Program-made: the position numbers and the translations under genes | Shown here: positions 36,343 through 43,415 of the stretch, piece after piece | Position numbering within the stretch: the stretch's first letter is position 1 | Layout: each line of letters starts with the position of its first letter | Notes under the pieces: model-generated | The model's input: the letters and a program-made list of their open reading frames with translations, nothing else | Database searches by the model: none | What the model was told of the DNA's origin: nothing | Assembly (NCBI RefSeq): GCF_016127315.1 | Contig: NZ_CP065997.1 | Coordinates: forward strand, 2,480,001 to 2,544,000 | Direction of reading: 5' to 3' | Length of the DNA stretch: 64,000 bases | Source: Achromobacter deleyi | Lineage (GTDB): Bacteria; Pseudomonadota; Gammaproteobacteria; Burkholderiales; Burkholderiaceae_B

Positions 36343-36443
36343 AAGAACATGCCCTTTCCGTCCGGCTGATTCGTGGGCTCTATTTCTTGCTCGTTCAGCT
36401 TGCCATTACGTTTTGTCGCAATGTGCAGATCCTGGCCAAGCAT
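36339..36443 (-). CDS. 34-residue leader ORF coupled to the ankyrin-sigma gene
   Basis: ATG at 36443 follows an excellent AGGAGA site (7 bp spacing) and the stop forms ATGA with the sigma-gene start. The peptide (MLGQDLHIATKRNGKLNEQE, then a hydrophilic tail) has no known domain. The sigma gene itself has no comparable ribosome site except inside this ORF (GGAAAGG), so translation of the large protein probably depends on the leader. Could be a regulatory leader peptide or a small antidote-like protein. Confidence 0.5.
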   Translation of the reverse strand: MLGQDLHIATKRNGKLNEQEIEPTNQPDGKGMFL

Positions 36444-37116
36444 TTTGGTTCTCCTGGGCCGACGCGGCCATTTTGTTTTCTGGGAGTTACAAAATTGTAC
36501 AGGATGCCCGTGGGTCAGTATTCGGCATTGCACAGGAAGCGGTTATCAGGGCGCGAGATAGTGACACATTATTTACGCAGTCCTCTCACAGGCCCCGCTC
36601 AATTTGACCCTGCTGTTTCCATTCCGCTTACACAAAGCGCCTTATTGCCGCCACGCTAGTTACGTGTTGGTTTCACGATTGCCACGTAACGCTGATCGAA
36701 AACTCAGGTGTATTTAGAAAATACGGGATCCGAAAGGATGGACGCGTATCTTTGGTTTGTTTGTCCCCACCGAGTTCCGACATTCTTTGAGCTGCATTCT
36801 TCGAGCTCAAAGAATGTGGCCGCTGAGCGTGATGCCGTTAGGAATCATGCGTTGCGGCCGATGGGGACAGTCTTCTTCTATAGTGCGTCCAACAAGGGCG
36901 CTGTGGTACCTGACTGCGGCCATGGGCCGGTGTTGCCGCCGCGGCGCTTGAGGACCTGCGATGGTGCTATCAAGTCCAATGCATGTCGTCAGTTCGGACC
37001 CGCAATGAGTCCAGAGACTATGGGGCGCATGGCTTGTTGGTACTTCATCGTGCCTGCAGCGGCGAACGAGTTGCTGCTGTGGGCTATCGCTATCCCATGC
37101 TCTAACAGAGTCAACA
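36444..37116. other. 673-bp island stretch without a supported gene
   Basis: Lower-GC DNA holding the upstream region of the sigma operon (leftward). A + strand open frame at 36708-37187 (159 codons) has no recognisable family and atypical composition; I do not accept it. An inverted repeat lies at 36783-36816: TTCTTTGAGCTGCA region and AGCTCAAAGAA share an 11-bp complementary arm (TTCTTTGAGCT/AGCTCAAAGAA-like). Confidence 0.4.
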
Positions 37117-37521
37117 ATGAACAGCCAGTTGGAAGACATACTGTGCCAGAGATATCCGAAGATCTATGCCGAGAGACAGGCCTCTAAAGGCGCAAGCAGC
37201 ATGGCATGGGGGATCATGTGCGGCGACGGTTGGTTCGACCTGCTCGATGCGCTGTGCTCTTCGTTACAGTTCCAGACCGATCGATGCGGCGCTCCGCAGG
37301 TTGTAGCCTCGCAGATCAAGGAGAAGTTTGGCGTGCTGAGTTTTCATAGAAGGGATGCAAGTGAGACGCAGCGCGGCATGATTGCGATGGCGGAAGCCAT
37401 GTCTACGAGGATTTGCGAGAAGTGCGGCAAGCCGGGGCGGATACTTGCGGTCGACTCGTTGAGGCAGACTCTGTGTACAGAGCATGCCCCTGACTGCGCA
37501 AGGCCTCTGGGCGCCGATTAG
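37117..37521 (+). CDS. Conserved hypothetical protein with a C-terminal Cys cluster
   Basis: 134 residues. The core CGDGWFDLLDALCSSLQFQT (~35-54) and KEKFGVLSFH (~68-77) resemble a widespread small family of unknown function. The tail ARICEKCGKPGRIL ... LCTEHAPDC looks like a CxxC...CxxH metal-binding knuckle. Ribosome site is weak. It is the only convincing gene in the right end of the island and reads toward attR. No function can be given. Confidence 0.65.
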   Translation: MNSQLEDILCQRYPKIYAERQASKGASSMAWGIMCGDGWFDLLDALCSSLQFQTDRCGAPQVVASQIKEKFGVLSFHRRDASETQRGMIAMAEAMSTRICEKCGKPGRILAVDSLRQTLCTEHAPDCARPLGAD

Positions 37522-37781
37522 CGGCTCAAGTGGGCCGCAATCCCATTGCGTGGAGGCGCGCGGCTTCGTGAGGCTTTACCTGTATTTTTTCTGAATCTGT
37601 GTTTTGCAGGTAAAAGTCATGATTATCAGTATGTTAAGAGTCGAGCTAAGCTTGGCCGCGCCTGCCTGCAGATGACTCGTAGTGCTAGCTTTCCATCGAT
37701 CGGAAAATTGAGTACGCAGTTGAGTATAAATTCTGATCTGGATTGGTCGAGCGCAGTAGATTCAGTAGCTTAGCCTCCAAC
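37522..37781. other. Island right end, no gene seen
   Basis: 260 bp of lower-GC DNA between the small Cys-rich gene and attR. Open frames are short and unlike any protein I know; looks like eroded sequence. Confidence 0.4.
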
Positions 37782-37799
37782 TTCCTGTTCAACGTCTGA
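37782..37799 (+). repeat. attR of the island
   Basis: TTCCTGTTCAACGTCTGA: the last five codons and stop of ychF in the host's GC-rich codon style, preceded by aac. Everything upstream is island; directly downstream is the original ychF terminator. Confidence 0.85.
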
Positions 37800-37817
37800 C
37801 GCCTCGTTTCAGACATA

Positions 37818-37860
37818 CCCGCGCCAGGCTGGCGCGGGCCTTTTTCAGATAAAGGCCCGC
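37818..37860. terminator. Original ychF terminator, overlapping a second hairpin for the TonB receptor gene
   Basis: CCCGCGCC-AGGCT-GGCGCGGG followed by CCTTTTT reads rightwards (ychF direction before the island arrived). GCGGGCCTTT (37834-37843) and AAAGGCCCGC (37851-37860) form an alternative 10-bp stem sharing the same bases, suitable for the leftward TonB-receptor transcript. The two hairpins are mutually exclusive. Confidence 0.75.
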
Positions 37861-37899
37861 ACCTGCCTGGCGTTTGCAATTCCCTTCGCGGCGCGGTCT

Positions 37900-40194
37900 T
37901 CAGAACTTCGCCTGCAAGCTCAACGTCACCCGCCGCGGCTCGCCATAGATCAGGCCGTTGTAGAAGCCATACTGGCGGTAGTAGGTCTTGTCGAACAGGT
38001 TGCTGACGTTGAGCATGGCCGACAGATGGCGGTTGATGTCGTAGCGCGCCATCGCGTTGAACAGCGCATAGCCCTTCAGCGGAATCGGCGAGTCGTCGAA
38101 GCCGCCGCGGCCATTCGGCCGGCCGGGGTAGGGCTCGGACACCGTCTTGCCTTGCCAGGTCAGGCCGCCGCCGATGGTCAGCCCCCGCAGCATTCCCTGC
38201 AGTCGGTAGGTGGTGTTCAGCCGCAGCAGATGGCGCGGGTCGGGGCGCTCGGCGGTGTCGTTGTTGCCGACGTCCAGATAGGTGTAGCCCAGATAGACGT
38301 TCCAGGCGGCGGTCATGGCGCCGGCGATCTCGGTGTCGACGCCCTTGACGATGACGCCGGTGCCGGGCCGGTAGGCCTGGTCGCCATCGGGCGTCAGCCT
38401 GTCGCCGTCTTTCAGGGCGACGTTCTTCTGCAGGCTGCGGAATGCCGACACGGCGGCATTGAGCGCGCCATTGAACCATTCGCCCTTGATGCCGGCCTCG
38501 TAGCTCGCGCCCGTGATGGGCTTGAGGGTGTCGCCGCCTTCGTTCTTGCTGGTCTGCGGCGTGAAGACATCGGTGTAGCTGGCGTAGACCGAGTAGGTCG
38601 GCGTCAGCCCATAGACCAGGCCGTAGTAGGGCGTCCAGGCGTGGGCGGCGTTTTCGCCGGTGCGCGCGCCGCGGACGCCCGCCGCGTTGTAGTTGTCGCT
38701 GTGGATCTGGTAGAGGCTGCGGCGCAGCCCGGTGATCAGGGTCAGGTCGTCGGCAAGCTCGAAGCGGCCCGCGACGTAGCCGCCGTAGAGCGTTGTCCGG
38801 GTGACGCGGCGGGCGTCGGTGCGGAACGCGCGGATGTTGCCGTATTCGTCGCCGCGCCAGGCGCGCCAATCCGCCACGGGCAATTCGGTGCGGTACTGGC
38901 AGCGTCCCTTGAAGCCGGCGATGCCATCGATGCTGCAGTTGCTGCTGTTGAAAGTCCAGGATGGTTCGTCCATGCGGGAGCCGTTCAGGCCGACGAGCAG
39001 TTCATGCCGGCGTCCGAGCAGTTCCAGCGGGCCGGACAGATCCAGCGAGAAGGCGTCGGTTTCGCCTTCCGTTTCCGAGTGGATGGCATTGAGGTAGGCG
39101 CCGCTGCCGTCCTGCTTCCAATGGGGCCAGCGGACCTTGCCGTTGTTGACCTTGATGGCGCCCTTGTTGTTCAGGTCCGCGCGCGAGGTGTGGGCATAGT
39201 CGGCGCGCAGCTTCCAGTCGTTGTCGAAGCGATGGTCGAGCGAGGCGAACAGCGTCTTCGCTTCCATGTCGCTCTTGCTCCAGTCCGCCGCGAGATTGAG
39301 GCTGCGGCGGAAATGGGTCGGCGAGCCGTCCGCGAACCAGGCGGGCACGTTGGCGCCCCAGGAGGCGCCGTGGAAGATGCTGTGTTCGTACTGGAAGCCC
39401 AGCCCCACCTGCGTGCGGGCGGTCACATCCATGGCGACGCTGGCCAGGAACCCCTGCCGTTCGATGCCGGAGCGGTCGCGGAATCCGTCGGAGTCCTCGC
39501 CGCTGAACACCAGGCGCGAGCGGACGCGGCCGTCCGCCGCCAGCGGTATGTTGATGTCGCCGACGGCATTCTTCTTGTTCCAGCTGCCGGTGCGCAGGAT
39601 CAGGCTCGCGCCGAGCGTGCGGCCAGGGCGCTTGCGCACCAGGTCGACGGTGGCGGAGGGATCGCCGATGCCGCCCATCAATCCGTTCGCGCCGCGCACG
39701 ATGCTGACGCGGTCGTAGAGATCCATGTTGATCGCGCCGCTGCCGCCGCCGTTGAACGAGGACCCGCCGATGATCGACAGGCCATCGACCTTGTAGTTGG
39801 TGATGTCGAATCCGCGGGCCCGGTAGGTGGTGCGCCCGCCGTTGTCCAGTTCGGTGAAGGTGATGCCGGTGGTGCTGCCCAGGACGTCGCCGATGGACTG
39901 CATGCCCTGGTCGTCCATCTGCTGGCGGGTCACCACCGACACGGACTGCGGCGTTTCCTTCGGACTCAGCGTCAGGCCCGTCGATGCCCGGGTCGCGGGC
40001 ACGGTATAGGCGCGTGTCGCCTCGGTGGGCTCGTCGGCCTGGCCGCTCACTTCAATGGCCGGCAGCGTGGCCGGTCCGGGCGATGTGTTGCCGGCGGCAT
40101 CCGGCTGCCGCGCCTGGACGGGGGCGGCAGCGGATGCCAGGGCAAGCGAGATCAGGCCAAGCAGTACGGACGAACCTGACGAGTGGTGGTGCAT
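37900..40194 (-). CDS. TonB-dependent siderophore receptor
   Basis: 764-residue outer-membrane receptor importing a ferric siderophore with TonB energy. Signal peptide ~1-28 (cleavage after VQA). TonB-box/plug start near LPAIEVSGQADEPTEATRAY, plug domain ~75-195 (KETPQSVSVVTRQQMDDQGM, YKVDGLSIIGG, IVRGANGLMGGIGDPSATVD), then a 22-strand barrel ending in the outer-membrane Phe (LSLQAKF). Closest to FpvA/FoxA-type receptors for hydroxamate siderophores. The upstream 60 bp is A/T-rich but I see no clear Fur box. Siderophore identity unknown. Confidence 0.95.
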   Translation of the reverse strand: MHHHSSGSSVLLGLISLALASAAAPVQARQPDAAGNTSPGPATLPAIEVSGQADEPTEATRAYTVPATRASTGLTLSPKETPQSVSVVTRQQMDDQGMQSIGDVLGSTTGITFTELDNGGRTTYRARGFDITNYKVDGLSIIGGSSFNGGGSGAINMDLYDRVSIVRGANGLMGGIGDPSATVDLVRKRPGRTLGASLILRTGSWNKKNAVGDINIPLAADGRVRSRLVFSGEDSDGFRDRSGIERQGFLASVAMDVTARTQVGLGFQYEHSIFHGASWGANVPAWFADGSPTHFRRSLNLAADWSKSDMEAKTLFASLDHRFDNDWKLRADYAHTSRADLNNKGAIKVNNGKVRWPHWKQDGSGAYLNAIHSETEGETDAFSLDLSGPLELLGRRHELLVGLNGSRMDEPSWTFNSSNCSIDGIAGFKGRCQYRTELPVADWRAWRGDEYGNIRAFRTDARRVTRTTLYGGYVAGRFELADDLTLITGLRRSLYQIHSDNYNAAGVRGARTGENAAHAWTPYYGLVYGLTPTYSVYASYTDVFTPQTSKNEGGDTLKPITGASYEAGIKGEWFNGALNAAVSAFRSLQKNVALKDGDRLTPDGDQAYRPGTGVIVKGVDTEIAGAMTAAWNVYLGYTYLDVGNNDTAERPDPRHLLRLNTTYRLQGMLRGLTIGGGLTWQGKTVSEPYPGRPNGRGGFDDSPIPLKGYALFNAMARYDINRHLSAMLNVSNLFDKTYYRQYGFYNGLIYGEPRRVTLSLQAKF

Positions 40195-40436
40195 GACAAT
40201 TCATCCCTGTTCATATTGGAAAAGAAGCGCCATTGATTGGTATTTTTATTTATGAAAATGGCTGCCCAGGGAATATGCCGGATATCAGCCGGGATGGACC
40301 GCGCAACGCGCGATGGCGCGGCAAAAGAAGACTTGTTGAAGGGGGGGCGGCGCCGCCGCGCGGACGGGATCATGCGGTGCGATGGCGAGGAGCGCGGAGC
40401 TTCATCGCCATGCCGACGCACCGGCACCGTGTGCGC

Positions 40437-42050
40437 TCACCAGGGCTGCAGCAGCCAGCCCTGGTCCGTTGCCCGCAGCCGATCGGTCAGCGCGAGGTTG
40501 TCGAGGAACGCCTCGTCATGCGACACCACGACCAGCGCGCCAGGATAACCGCGCAGCATGCTTTCCAGCGCGAGCGTGGAGGGCAGGTCGAGGTGATTGT
40601 TCGGCTCGTCCAGCAGCAACAGCCGCGGCGGCGGATCGGCGTAGAGCACGCGCGCCAGCGCCGCCTTCAGCCGTTCGCCGCCGCTGAGCGCGCCGCTTGG
40701 CGCCGTGACCTTGTGCGCGTCCAGGCCGAGGTGCGCCAGGCGCATGCGCAGCTCGCCTTCGTCCAGGGCCGCGTTGACGGCCTGCAGCTGTTCGAGCGCG
40801 GGCCGATCCGGCGCCAGGTCGGCCAGCCGCTGGTCGAGATAGACGCATTCGGCCACGCCTTTGCGCTCGCCAGACAAGGGCGCCAACTGGCCGGCCAGCA
40901 CCTTGAGCAAGGTGGATTTGCCGCAGCCATTCGGGCCGGTGACCGCGACGCGTTGCTGGCCGCCCAGCAGCAGGTCGACGTGGCGGGTGGGGCCGTCGAT
41001 GAAGGGCAGGGTGACGGCATCCAGCGCCGCCACGCGCCGCTGTGCCGCCTGCGCGACGGGCAGGGCATGCAGCGAGATGTCGGCGTCCCTTTTCACCTGC
41101 GCCGCGGCATCGCGTACGGCCTGGGCCAGGCGGTCATGGGCGGCGGCATGTTGCTGGCGCAGCCTGCCGGCCGAGTCCTCGCTGCGGCCCTTTTGCCGGT
41201 CGAGCAGGATCTTCGCCTGGTTGGCTTCCTTGCCATGCCGCTGGCCGCGCGCCTGCCGGCGCTCCTGCCGTTCGCGCTGCGTCTGCATGGCCTGTTCTTC
41301 GCGGCGGCGTTCGAGCTTGCGGTGTTCGAGCCGCTCCAGCGCATTCGATCGTTCCTGCGCCTTGCCGGTGGCATAGGCGCCGTAGTTGCCGCCATAGCTG
41401 CGCAGGCCCAGCGACGACAGTTCGACGATGCGCGTCAGGGTGTCGAGCAGTTGGCGGTCGTGGCTGACGACCAGCAGTCCGCGCGGCCAATGCCGCAGCT
41501 GTTCGATCAGCGCCTGCCGGTTGCGCCGGTCCAGGTGATTGCTGGGTTCGTCGAGGATGAGGAAGTCCGCGTCGGACAGCATGGCGCTGGCCAGCGCCAC
41601 GCGCATGGCCTCGCCGCCGCTGAGGGCGCTGGCCGGCGTCGAGGCGTCGAGATGGCCGAGGCCGTCGCGTGCCAGCGCGTGTTGCAGGCGTTGGCGGATG
41701 TCCCAGCGGTCGCCGACGCGCTCGAAGTCTTCCGGCGCGCTGCTGCCGGCCTCGATGCGCGCCAGCGCCTCCAGCGTGGCTTGCACGCCGGCCAGGCTGG
41801 CGATGGTGGCGCCGGCGGGTGGGGACACCTGTTGGGCCAGGTAGAAGACGTTGCCCGATCGCAGGCAACGTCCGCTCGATGGCGACAACTGCCCGGCCAG
41901 GATCTTCGCCAGCACGGTCTTGCCGGCGCCATTGCGCCCGACCAAGCCGGTGGGGCGCGGGTCGAAGGTTTCGTCGAGTCCGGAAAAAAGCGGGCTGCCA
42001 TCGGGCAGCAGGTACGACACGCTTTCCAGCGTGAGATAGGGAGTCGTCAT
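40437..42050 (-). CDS. ABC-F family ATPase (duplicated ABC domain)
   Basis: 537 residues, no membrane segments. First ABC domain: Walker A GLVGRNGAGKTVLAKI (~36-51), signature ALSGGEAMRVALASAM, Walker B FLILDEPSNHLDRRNR. A charged linker (~235-310, RRREEQAMQTQRERQERRQ) follows. Second domain: VTGPNGCGKSTLLKVL, ALSGGERLKAALARVL, LLLLDEPNNHLDLPS. ABC-F proteins act on ribosomes as translation factors or antibiotic-protection proteins; this one cannot be placed in a known subgroup. It stands alone. Confidence 0.93.
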   Translation of the reverse strand: MTTPYLTLESVSYLLPDGSPLFSGLDETFDPRPTGLVGRNGAGKTVLAKILAGQLSPSSGRCLRSGNVFYLAQQVSPPAGATIASLAGVQATLEALARIEAGSSAPEDFERVGDRWDIRQRLQHALARDGLGHLDASTPASALSGGEAMRVALASAMLSDADFLILDEPSNHLDRRNRQALIEQLRHWPRGLLVVSHDRQLLDTLTRIVELSSLGLRSYGGNYGAYATGKAQERSNALERLEHRKLERRREEQAMQTQRERQERRQARGQRHGKEANQAKILLDRQKGRSEDSAGRLRQQHAAAHDRLAQAVRDAAAQVKRDADISLHALPVAQAAQRRVAALDAVTLPFIDGPTRHVDLLLGGQQRVAVTGPNGCGKSTLLKVLAGQLAPLSGERKGVAECVYLDQRLADLAPDRPALEQLQAVNAALDEGELRMRLAHLGLDAHKVTAPSGALSGGERLKAALARVLYADPPPRLLLLDEPNNHLDLPSTLALESMLRGYPGALVVVSHDEAFLDNLALTDRLRATDQGWLLQPW

Positions 42051-42291
42051 GCGTGATGCTTCCAGGGATGCCAGGAACTCCCCCAGCGAACGGGGGCGGG
42101 TGGAGACTGGCCGTCAGGGCGACGGCGGCATCAATGGCGCATGGGACGAATACCTCGATGAATGGCGATCAGGCCGTTACTTTAAAAGCCCTGGGGGAAA
42201 TTGGCAAAACGCGCGCGGGGCAAGGTCGTTCGGGCTGGCGGGAAGCGCACGCGGCAAGGGCATTCAGGCCCGGGGAAGCATGCGCGGCGTT

Positions 42292-42789
42292 TCAGGCCTC
42301 GAGGGCCTGCGCCACCGCCCAGCCCGCGAGGTACAACCCGACGCCGAACGACGCATGCGCCATCAGGCTGCGCAGCCGCGCCACGCCGGGTTTCGGCATC
42401 CGCGAGGCCGCGATGCCGGCGCCCATGCCGGGTTGCAGGATCAGGAACGGCGCCGCGACCGTGGCGATGCCGACGATCAGCGCCGGCGGCAGGGTCGGCC
42501 GCGCGGCCCAAGCCGGGCCCCAGAGCGCCAGCAGCAGCAGGGCGAACAGGACGCCGATGGCGTAGTGGGCGATCCAGCCGATGGCGCGTTCGCCCGCGAT
42601 GGGCGCCGAGCGCGCAATGCCGGGATGGGTCAGGCGGCCGCGCGGCAGATGGCCGATCCAGCGGCCGACCATGGCGTAGTCCAGCGACGGCGCGTTGAAC
42701 AGGCGCTTGAGCAGCAGCGCCCACAGATCCATGACGAGGGTGGCGCCGACGCCGATCAGCACGGCGCGGAGAAGGAGGTCGGGCGGCAT
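42292..42789 (-). CDS. DUF2938 membrane protein
   Basis: 165 residues, four or five membrane helices. The motif GATLVMDLWALLLKRLFNAP near the N terminus and the ILQPGMGAGIAASRMPKPGV loop mark DUF2938. Function unknown. ATG 42789 chosen; the upstream 60 bp carry TTGAAT/ATTCAA and TCAAT/ATTGA dyads like the MarR operator at 45028, so it is probably in the same regulon as the exporter. Confidence 0.85.
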   Translation of the reverse strand: MPPDLLLRAVLIGVGATLVMDLWALLLKRLFNAPSLDYAMVGRWIGHLPRGRLTHPGIARSAPIAGERAIGWIAHYAIGVLFALLLLALWGPAWAARPTLPPALIVGIATVAAPFLILQPGMGAGIAASRMPKPGVARLRSLMAHASFGVGLYLAGWAVAQALEA

Positions 42790-42819
42790 GCGGGGAGCTC
42801 CGGCAAGATTAAATAACAA

Positions 42820-42846
42820 TCAATAGATTAATTGAATGTTATTCAA
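42820..42846. promoter_or_regulatory. Tandem TCAAT/ATTGA dyads upstream of the DUF2938 gene
   Basis: TCAAT-N6-ATTGA (42820-42835) overlaps TTGAAT-GTT-ATTCAA (42832-42846). Similar in sequence to the perfect palindrome at 45028-45049 in front of the exporter-marR operon, hence a candidate second site for the same MarR regulator. Confidence 0.45.
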
Positions 42847-42965
42847 TAACCTTTCCAGGTGTCAATGTCACGGACGAATGTCGGGGCTTTGCCCGCGCGT
42901 AGCGGCAGGGGGGATGGCTTTGGTCGCGACCGTTGGCGGGCTGCCCTGGGCGGCCCCGGGCGCGG

Positions 42966-43412
42966 TTATTCGCCCTTGCCGCCGCCGGCCGCGCGCAGGA
43001 AATTCTCTTCCAGCACGTTCAGCACCCGGTTCAGCGTGTCGATGTCGGCGGCCGACAGGCCCTTGAGCGATTCGTCGAAGAAGGCCGCGCGCTTGGGCAG
43101 GGCCTCGTCGACCACGGTCTGGCCGGCCGGCGTGAGGCGGGCGTTGGTCAGGCGGTTGTCGTGCGCATCAACGGCGCGGGCGATCCAGCCGAGTTTCTGC
43201 ATTGCCTGCAACTGACGGGTGAGCGAGGCGGGATCGAGGCGGCAGCGCTCGGCCAGGTGCTTCTGCGAGCATTGGCCGTTTTCATGCAGCGCCAGCAGGA
43301 TGCGCCAGCGCGGCAGCGCGTGGCCGACCCGGCCGCTGAAAGCGCTTTGCATGACGCGGTAGGTCTGGCCCATGTGCTGGATGACCTGCAGGCCCTGTTG
43401 TTGTTTGGGCAA
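42966..43412 (-). CDS. MarR-family regulator
   Basis: 148 residues. Winged helix: PRWRILLALHENGQCSQKHL, then DPASLTRQLQAMQKLGWIAR and VDAHDNRLTNARLTPAG. It follows the exporter stop by 3 bp. The start is TTG at 43412 with GGAGAG inside the end of the exporter gene; the first ATG (43373) would remove part of helix 1. Expected to repress its own operon in response to a toxic small molecule. Confidence 0.9.
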   Translation of the reverse strand: MPKQQQGLQVIQHMGQTYRVMQSAFSGRVGHALPRWRILLALHENGQCSQKHLAERCRLDPASLTRQLQAMQKLGWIARAVDAHDNRLTNARLTPAGQTVVDEALPKRAAFFDESLKGLSAADIDTLNRVLNVLEENFLRAAGGGKGE

Positions 43413-43415
43413 AAG

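Larger units (their letters stand above)
22630..37799. mobile_element. 15.2-kb integrative genomic island in the 3' end of ychF
   Basis: Bounded by an 18-bp direct repeat (17 identical; perfect 14-bp core ending in the ychF stop) at 22630-22647 and 37782-37799. A P4-type integrase gene lies next to the left end. The interior has visibly lower GC and different codon use than both flanks. Content: integrase, small ORF, C5-cytosine methyltransferase, Vsr, AIPR protein, PD-(D/E)XK protein, Z1 ATPase, GHKL ATPase, ankyrin-sigma70 protein, a 34-residue leader ORF and a Cys-rich small protein. There are no conjugation or replication genes, so mobilisation would need outside help. Confidence 0.88.

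Noticed and set aside
36494..36522. Possible sigma70 promoter for the leader-sigma operon (-10 TACAAT reading leftwards)
   Set aside because: The -35 at correct spacing is AATACT, a poor match; kept out of the feature list.
36708..37187. 159-codon open frame in the right part of the island
   Set aside because: Composition and sequence do not resemble any protein, no ribosome site, and it overlaps the start of the better-supported 134-residue gene.
22630..37799. CRISPR array or transposase in the island
   Set aside because: Looked for regularly spaced direct repeats and for IS-type inverted ends; none seen. Mobility is explained by the integrase and att repeats.
40195..40275. Fur box upstream of the TonB receptor
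   Set aside because: The stretch is A/T-rich but I cannot find a convincing match to the 19-bp Fur consensus.
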